From positions 380,846 to 444,845 of the forward strand of contig NZ_JACKVK010000001.1 in the NCBI RefSeq assembly GCF_025823185.1: a stretch of DNA of 64,000 nucleotides, given 5' to 3'. Under the pieces are notes generated by a model. It saw only the letters and a program-made list of their open reading frames with translations, did no database searches and had not been told where the DNA came from. Positions 60,236 through 64,000 of the stretch are shown here, piece after piece. A program made the translations under genes and the position numbers. This stretch comes from Mycobacterium yunnanensis. GTDB taxonomy: Bacteria > Actinomycetota > Actinomycetes > Mycobacteriales > Mycobacteriaceae. How positions within the stretch are numbered: the first letter of the stretch is position 1; every line of letters begins with the position of its first letter.

Positions 60236-60691
60236 TCACCCGCTGAAGACCGGGCCGGCGTCGACCGGGTTCGCCTGGCACCGCTCGCAGAGTCCCCAGA
60301 AGGTGACCTCGGCCTCCCGGACGCGGAACCCCGTGTCGTCGGGAGGGGTCAGACACGGCGCCCGGCCGACGACGCAGTCGACGTCGCGAACGACCCCGCA
60401 CTCATCGCAGACCAGGTGGTGGTGGTTGTCGCCGATTCGGCGTTCGTAGAGCGCCGCGGAGCCCGCGGGCTCGAACCGCCGGATGAGGCCGGTGCGGGTC
60501 AGATCGTTGAGCACCATGTAGACGGCCTGCGTCGAGGTGCCGGGCAGGTCCCCGCGGATCAGCGTGAACACCGTCTCCGCAGTGGCATGGGGCGAATTCT
60601 CCAATGCCCGCAGGACGGCCACGCGACCTGACGTCGCCCGCAGTCCGACGCCGCGCAGTTCCTGCTTGTACCGGCTGATCGCGTCGTCCAT
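60236..60691 (-). CDS. Fur-family metalloregulator
   Basis: The 151-residue protein has the winged helix (LRGVGLRATSGRVAVLRALE, STQAVYMVLNDLTRTGLIRR) and the metal sites NHHHLVCDECGVVRDVDC with the second CxxC near the C-terminus (GLCERCQ). A divergent dps gene and an iron-box-like sequence suggest PerR/Fur-type control of iron and peroxide defence. It is not next to katG, so it is not the classical FurA locus. Confidence 0.88.
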   Translation of the reverse strand: MDDAISRYKQELRGVGLRATSGRVAVLRALENSPHATAETVFTLIRGDLPGTSTQAVYMVLNDLTRTGLIRRFEPAGSAALYERRIGDNHHHLVCDECGVVRDVDCVVGRAPCLTPPDDTGFRVREAEVTFWGLCERCQANPVDAGPVFSG

Positions 60692-60700
60692 GGCGCCAGC

Positions 60701-60719
60701 TTAGCATTGCCTAACCAAT
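60701..60719. promoter_or_regulatory. Iron-box-like dyad between fur and dps
   Basis: TTAGCATTGCCTAACCAAT matches 13 of 19 positions of the IdeR consensus (TTAGGTTAGGCTAACCTAA). It lies 10 bp from the Fur start codon. It may be a Fur/PerR or IdeR site; the weak match leaves doubt. Confidence 0.45.
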
Positions 60720-60794
60720 ACCTTGGGTCCGTCGTTTTATTGATTTACTCAAGAAAAGGCGTAGTGTCGTGGCATGGCCACCCAAGGAGGAACG

Positions 60795-61283
60795 ATGACC
60801 ACCACCACCCATGACGTCCTCGCTGGCGAGTTCGTCGCCTCGCCCGCCCTCGCCGCCCATCTCCAGACCGTGCTCGTCGGATTGTTGGAGTTGCAGAGCC
60901 AGGCCAAGCAGGCGCACTGGACGGTCGTCGGCCCGAACTTCCGGTCCATCCATCTGGAACTCGACGAGATCGTCGACGCGGCCCGCGACTACGCCGATTC
61001 GGTCGCCGAGCGCATGCGCGCGCTCGAGGCCGTGCCGGACGGACGCACGGCCACCGTGGCGACCACCACCACGCTGGACGCCTTCCCCGCAGGCGAAGTC
61101 GTCGTCGAACGCGTCGTCGCACTCATCGCCGACCGAATTCTCGCCGTGGTCAACGCAATTCGTGCCGTCCACGACGAGGTCGACGATCAGGACCCCACCA
61201 GTGCCGACATCTTGCACACGATCCTGGAGGGACTGGAGAAGCAGCGCTGGATGCTTGCCGCCCAGCTGCGACACGGCTCCTGA
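60795..61283 (+). CDS. dps: Dps-family ferritin-like DNA-protection protein
   Basis: The 162-residue protein has the Dps core: QAKQAHWTVVGPNFRSIHLE with inter-subunit ferroxidase His41 and His53, and DYADSVAERMRAL with Asp68 and Glu72. The C-terminal helix contains LEGLEKQRWML. Dps dodecamers oxidise and store iron and shield DNA. ATG 60795 follows AAGGAGG; an in-frame ATG at 60774 has no such site. It is divergent from the Fur gene, and its stop abuts the convergent monooxygenase stop. Confidence 0.92.
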   Translation: MTTTTHDVLAGEFVASPALAAHLQTVLVGLLELQSQAKQAHWTVVGPNFRSIHLELDEIVDAARDYADSVAERMRALEAVPDGRTATVATTTTLDAFPAGEVVVERVVALIADRILAVVNAIRAVHDEVDDQDPTSADILHTILEGLEKQRWMLAAQLRHGS

Positions 61284-62771
61284 TCAGACGCCTGCGGACT
61301 GCAGCGCAGCCCAGTAGGTGCGTTCGCGCGCGGTGTATTCGTTGGAGGTGACGGCGCCGAATGCGGCTGCGTCACGAGCGAACCTGGCCGGGGCGTCGGG
61401 CAAGGCGTCGGGACCTTGAAGCCGAAATTGGCTGGGGGCCAACGGGCCGAACAGGAGTGCCCGCCGTAGTTCGGGCCAGTCGTGCAGGCAGGGTTCGACG
61501 CCGGCCGCGCGGGCGAAACCCAGTGCGGCCAGGTTCATTCGGGTCTTCTGGGGGAGACCGCGCCGCGTGCGGTAGAGCTCGACGGCGCGTCGCTGGTGGG
61601 CCTCGTCGGGGGCAGGGATCGACCCGCCCCACGTGTAGGCGATCCACCTCGCCTGCAGTTCCAGCGGCACGAAGTATCCGCCGGACTGATCCCACATTCC
61701 CATGAACGCCAGCCCGGGCAAGTCGGGGTGAAAGGTGTACCGGTCGGCGTCCAGATGCACCGCGTCCACGCCGGCCAGGGCGCGAATCTCCTCGCTCAGG
61801 AACGGCAGGTCGAGGTCGAACCCGGTGCCGAACACGATGCCGTCGAACTGCTCGACGTGCCCGTCGGCGAAGGTGACGTCCGGCCCGCTGACCGAGGTGA
61901 TCCACGGCCGTATGGCGATTCGGCCCTCGGCGACCAACGGCAGGTGCTGCTGGCTCAGCGTGACCCCGGCGGCGAACAGCGACGGGTCCGGCGCCGGCGC
62001 ACCGTATTGCTCCGGGCTCCCGCCGGCCTCGACGACGATCTCGCGGAGCTGACGGTCCACCTCCGTGGCAGGAAGGTTCTCGGTGGCCAGGACGCCGTAC
62101 CGGGTGAAGATTCGATGGTCGGACGGGACGCCCGCGGCGAACTTCGGCAGCACGTAACGCTGACGGCGCTGAGTGAGGACGACCGCGGCCGCGCCCTGCT
62201 GGGCGAGTTCGGCAGCCACCTCCAGCGCGCTGACCGCGCACCCTGCCACCAGGATTCGGCGGCCGCGGAGGGCCTCGGCACCTCGATAGTGATAGGTGCT
62301 CGAGGTGCCCACGGTGCCGGTGAACGTGTCGAGACCGGGCACGGGTGGGATGGCCGGGGTGTGGAACCGGCCGCTGGCCACCACCACGCGGTCGAACCTG
62401 CTGCGTTCACCGTCGTGGCTCAGCCACCACCCGGCGCCGTCGCGATCCAGGTGTTCGACGGCGCTGCCGAACCTGATCCGCGACAGCAGCCCGAAGGTCC
62501 TGGCGTAGCGGTAGAGGTAGTCGCGCACCTCCGCGCCCGACGGAAAGACGTTGGTACCGCGCGGCTCCAGATCGCTGAAGGCCGTCAGCACGCGACTGGT
62601 GTTGGTGTGCATCGCCGGCCACACGCCGCTGGTGCCCGACAGGCCGGCCCACTGCCCGCCGAGGACGGGACTGCGTTCGAACACGGTCGGCTCGAAACCC
62701 TGGGAGGTCAGCCAGCGCGCGGCGACCAATCCGCCGGGTCCCGCCCCGATCACCGCCGCGTCTGCCGTCAT
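61284..62771 (-). CDS. Flavin-containing monooxygenase
   Basis: The 495-residue protein has an N-terminal FAD motif GAGPGGLVAARWL (about 8-20), a linker VVVASGRFHTPAIPPVPGLD and a second nucleotide motif that is altered (VAGCAVSALEVAAEL instead of GxGxSG). FMO enzymes oxygenate nucleophilic N or S or do Baeyer-Villiger reactions with NADPH. It is convergent with dps and divergent from the amidohydrolase 50 bp away. Confidence 0.85.
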   Translation of the reverse strand: MTADAAVIGAGPGGLVAARWLTSQGFEPTVFERSPVLGGQWAGLSGTSGVWPAMHTNTSRVLTAFSDLEPRGTNVFPSGAEVRDYLYRYARTFGLLSRIRFGSAVEHLDRDGAGWWLSHDGERSRFDRVVVASGRFHTPAIPPVPGLDTFTGTVGTSSTYHYRGAEALRGRRILVAGCAVSALEVAAELAQQGAAAVVLTQRRQRYVLPKFAAGVPSDHRIFTRYGVLATENLPATEVDRQLREIVVEAGGSPEQYGAPAPDPSLFAAGVTLSQQHLPLVAEGRIAIRPWITSVSGPDVTFADGHVEQFDGIVFGTGFDLDLPFLSEEIRALAGVDAVHLDADRYTFHPDLPGLAFMGMWDQSGGYFVPLELQARWIAYTWGGSIPAPDEAHQRRAVELYRTRRGLPQKTRMNLAALGFARAAGVEPCLHDWPELRRALLFGPLAPSQFRLQGPDALPDAPARFARDAAAFGAVTSNEYTARERTYWAALQSAGV

Positions 62772-62821
62772 CGGCCCACTCTCGCACGCCCGTCACGAGG
62801 TTCGGAGCGTAAGAAGGAACG

Positions 62822-63826
62822 ATGCGCATCATCACCGTCGAAGAACACTTCGACCATCCGGAGTCGGTGGCCAGGGTGCTGGAGTTGTCCGGACCGGGGC
62901 CGATCACGCCCGACGCCGGGTTCGGCGAGTTCCTCGGGACGTTCATGCCCGACCGTGACTCCGCGGAACGCCTCGCAGGCACCCGCCTTGCGCACATGGA
63001 CCGGGCCGGAATCGACGTTCAGGTGGTGTCGCATGGCGCGAACAGTCCCGGCAACCTCGCCCATCCCGAGGCCGTTCGGTTGTGCCGCGCGGTGAACGAC
63101 GAACTCGCGCGGCAGATCTCGGAGCATCCCACCCGGTTCCGCGGCTTCGCGACGCTGCCGCTGCACGATCCCGCCGCGGCGGCCGACGAGCTGAAGAGGT
63201 GCGTGGGGGAGCTGGGCTTCGTGGGGGCGCTCACCCACGGCGCCATCGACGGGGTCTTCCTCGACGACCCCAGGTTCGAGCCCGTCCTCGCGGCGGCCGA
63301 GGCGGTGACGTTGCCGATCTACGTCCATCCCGGCATGCCCCAACGCGCCGTCTCGACGCCCTATTACGCAGGCTCGTGGCCGGCGTCCGTGCAGTTCCTG
63401 TTCGCCGGTCCGGCGTTCGGGTGGCACGCCGAGGCGGGTATCCACGTGCTGCGCCTCATCCTGTCCGGTGCGCTGGACCGGCACCCGAATCTCCGCCTGC
63501 TGAGCGGACATTGGGGCGAGTTGGTCGCCGGTTGGCTCGATCGGTTGGACGAGGTCGTGGGGTGGGTCGACTACCTGGACCGCGCGCCGAGCGCGTACTA
63601 CCGCGAGCAGGTGTGGGTGACGCCGTCGGGAATGTTCAGCCAGAACCAGCTGAACTTCATCGTCGCCGAGGTCGGGGCCGACCGGATCATCCACTCCGAG
63701 GACTTTCCATACGTGGTGCGCGACAACGTCGCCGAGTTCCTCGAGCAGGCCGACCTCACCGAGTCCCAGCGTGTCGCGATCGCGCACGGCAATGCCGAGA
63801 AGCTGCTCGGAATGTCAGGGCAGTAG
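62822..63826 (+). CDS. Amidohydrolase family protein (ACMSD-like decarboxylase fold)
   Basis: The 334-residue TIM-barrel starts MRIITVEEHFDHPESVARVL, the ExHF first strand of the Amidohydro_2 group, and has the later metal/catalytic residues in IYVHPGM, LRLLSGHWGE and IIHSEDFPYVVRDN. Members decarboxylate or hydrolyse aromatic acids. ATG 62822 follows AAGAAGGAACG. It may act with the divergent monooxygenase on an aromatic substrate. Confidence 0.88.
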   Translation: MRIITVEEHFDHPESVARVLELSGPGPITPDAGFGEFLGTFMPDRDSAERLAGTRLAHMDRAGIDVQVVSHGANSPGNLAHPEAVRLCRAVNDELARQISEHPTRFRGFATLPLHDPAAAADELKRCVGELGFVGALTHGAIDGVFLDDPRFEPVLAAAEAVTLPIYVHPGMPQRAVSTPYYAGSWPASVQFLFAGPAFGWHAEAGIHVLRLILSGALDRHPNLRLLSGHWGELVAGWLDRLDEVVGWVDYLDRAPSAYYREQVWVTPSGMFSQNQLNFIVAEVGADRIIHSEDFPYVVRDNVAEFLEQADLTESQRVAIAHGNAEKLLGMSGQ

Positions 63827-64000
63827 CAGGAAGACGTCCTCGAGGACGCACGAGCGACCGGCCCGCCAGGCCGTGCGCCGCGACGCGTGGTTGTGCGCGT
63901 CGATGGTGCCGATCAGCAGCTGGTCCCCGTTTTCGAGCTGGCGGCCTGCCCAGGCGCGTTGCGCCGACGATGCGTAGCCGTTGCCCGCGTGCTCGGCGTC
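63815..64000 (-). CDS. GNAT acetyltransferase, C-terminal part, 5' end outside window
   Basis: The last 61 codons of a minus-strand gene read from the window edge: AGNGYASSAQRAWAGRQLEN and LLIGTIDAHNHASRRTAWRA, the acetyl-CoA-binding loop and following helix of GNAT enzymes. The frame is closed by TGA at 63815, overlapping the convergent amidohydrolase stop by 12 nt. Confidence 0.7.
   Translation of the reverse strand, partial: DAEHAGNGYASSAQRAWAGRQLENGDQLLIGTIDAHNHASRRTAWRAGRSCVLEDVFLLLP

Noticed and set aside
1..64000. CRISPR array, rRNA operon or complete insertion sequence
   Set aside because: No regularly spaced repeats, rRNA sequence or DDE transposase with terminal repeats was seen.

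Overview
The window is chromosomal DNA from a high-GC actinomycete, almost certainly a fast-growing Mycobacterium (Mycolicibacterium). The left arm follows the M. tuberculosis Rv0976c-Rv0996 neighbourhood gene for gene: an AtuA-like protein, rpmF, mprA-mprB-pepD-moaB2, mscL, a SAF-domain gene, ruc, formyltetrahydrofolate cyclo-ligase, galU, glp/moeA, rimJ and glpR/sepX. The MspA-type porin between moaB2 and mscL is typical of fast growers and absent from M. tuberculosis. GTG starts, leaderless starts and overlapping stop/start codons are frequent.

Layout. (1) 1-13800, core: envelope-stress two-component system MprAB with its protease PepD (two MprA boxes visible), an MspA-like porin with an altered constriction, MscL, the redox-regulated chaperone gene ruc behind a CIRCE element, galU, and the division pair Glp/GlpR. 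(2) 13810-13882, a tRNA-Ala(CGC) gene whose 3' end is the attachment site of a genomic island. (3) 13863-35587, the island. It is bounded by a 21-bp direct repeat and has a period of 21,704 bp. It carries a tyrosine integrase, an excisionase-like HTH protein, a RecA-fold replication ATPase and a partner wHTH protein, an XRE repressor with a palindromic operator, three zinc-ribbon proteins, a WXG100/alpha-beta hydrolase/lipoprotein module of type VII effector type, a ScoMcrA-head/DUF3883 nuclease, an ADP-ribosyltransferase-like protein, a coiled-coil PD-(D/E)XK protein, a serine resolvase and a complete Qat (qatABCD) antiphage operon. There are no virion, packaging or conjugation genes. (4) 35588-64000, host chromosome again: thioesterase, methyltransferase, an unusual molybdopterin oxidoreductase with a small partner, TetR and STAS proteins, an acyl-CoA dehydrogenase-like flavoprotein, DAHP synthase behind an aromatic-amino-acid attenuator, a MarR/NTF2-like pair, MFS transporter, acyltransferase with a pseudo-SGNH domain, degenerate GGDEF protein, class II aldolase, aldo/keto reductase, long isocitrate lyase (Icl2), GT39 glycosyltransferase, Ser/Thr kinase, histidine ammonia-lyase, Fur regulator, Dps, flavin monooxygenase, amidohydrolase and the 3' end of a GNAT gene.

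How the parts work together. The island reads as a small autonomous unit: int-xis-rep functions next to attL, control in the middle, and cargo to the right. The cargo combines antiphage modules with a probable secreted lipase-type effector, its WXG100 partner and a lipoprotein that may be the immunity protein. The most novel parts are this effector triad, the zinc-ribbon/TM paralogue family beside it, and the unassigned nuclease and ART genes between it and Qat. Outside the island the strongest new regulatory signal is the leader upstream of DAHP synthase: a short peptide with Tyr, Trp and Phe clustered within four codons, followed by mutually exclusive RNA helices.
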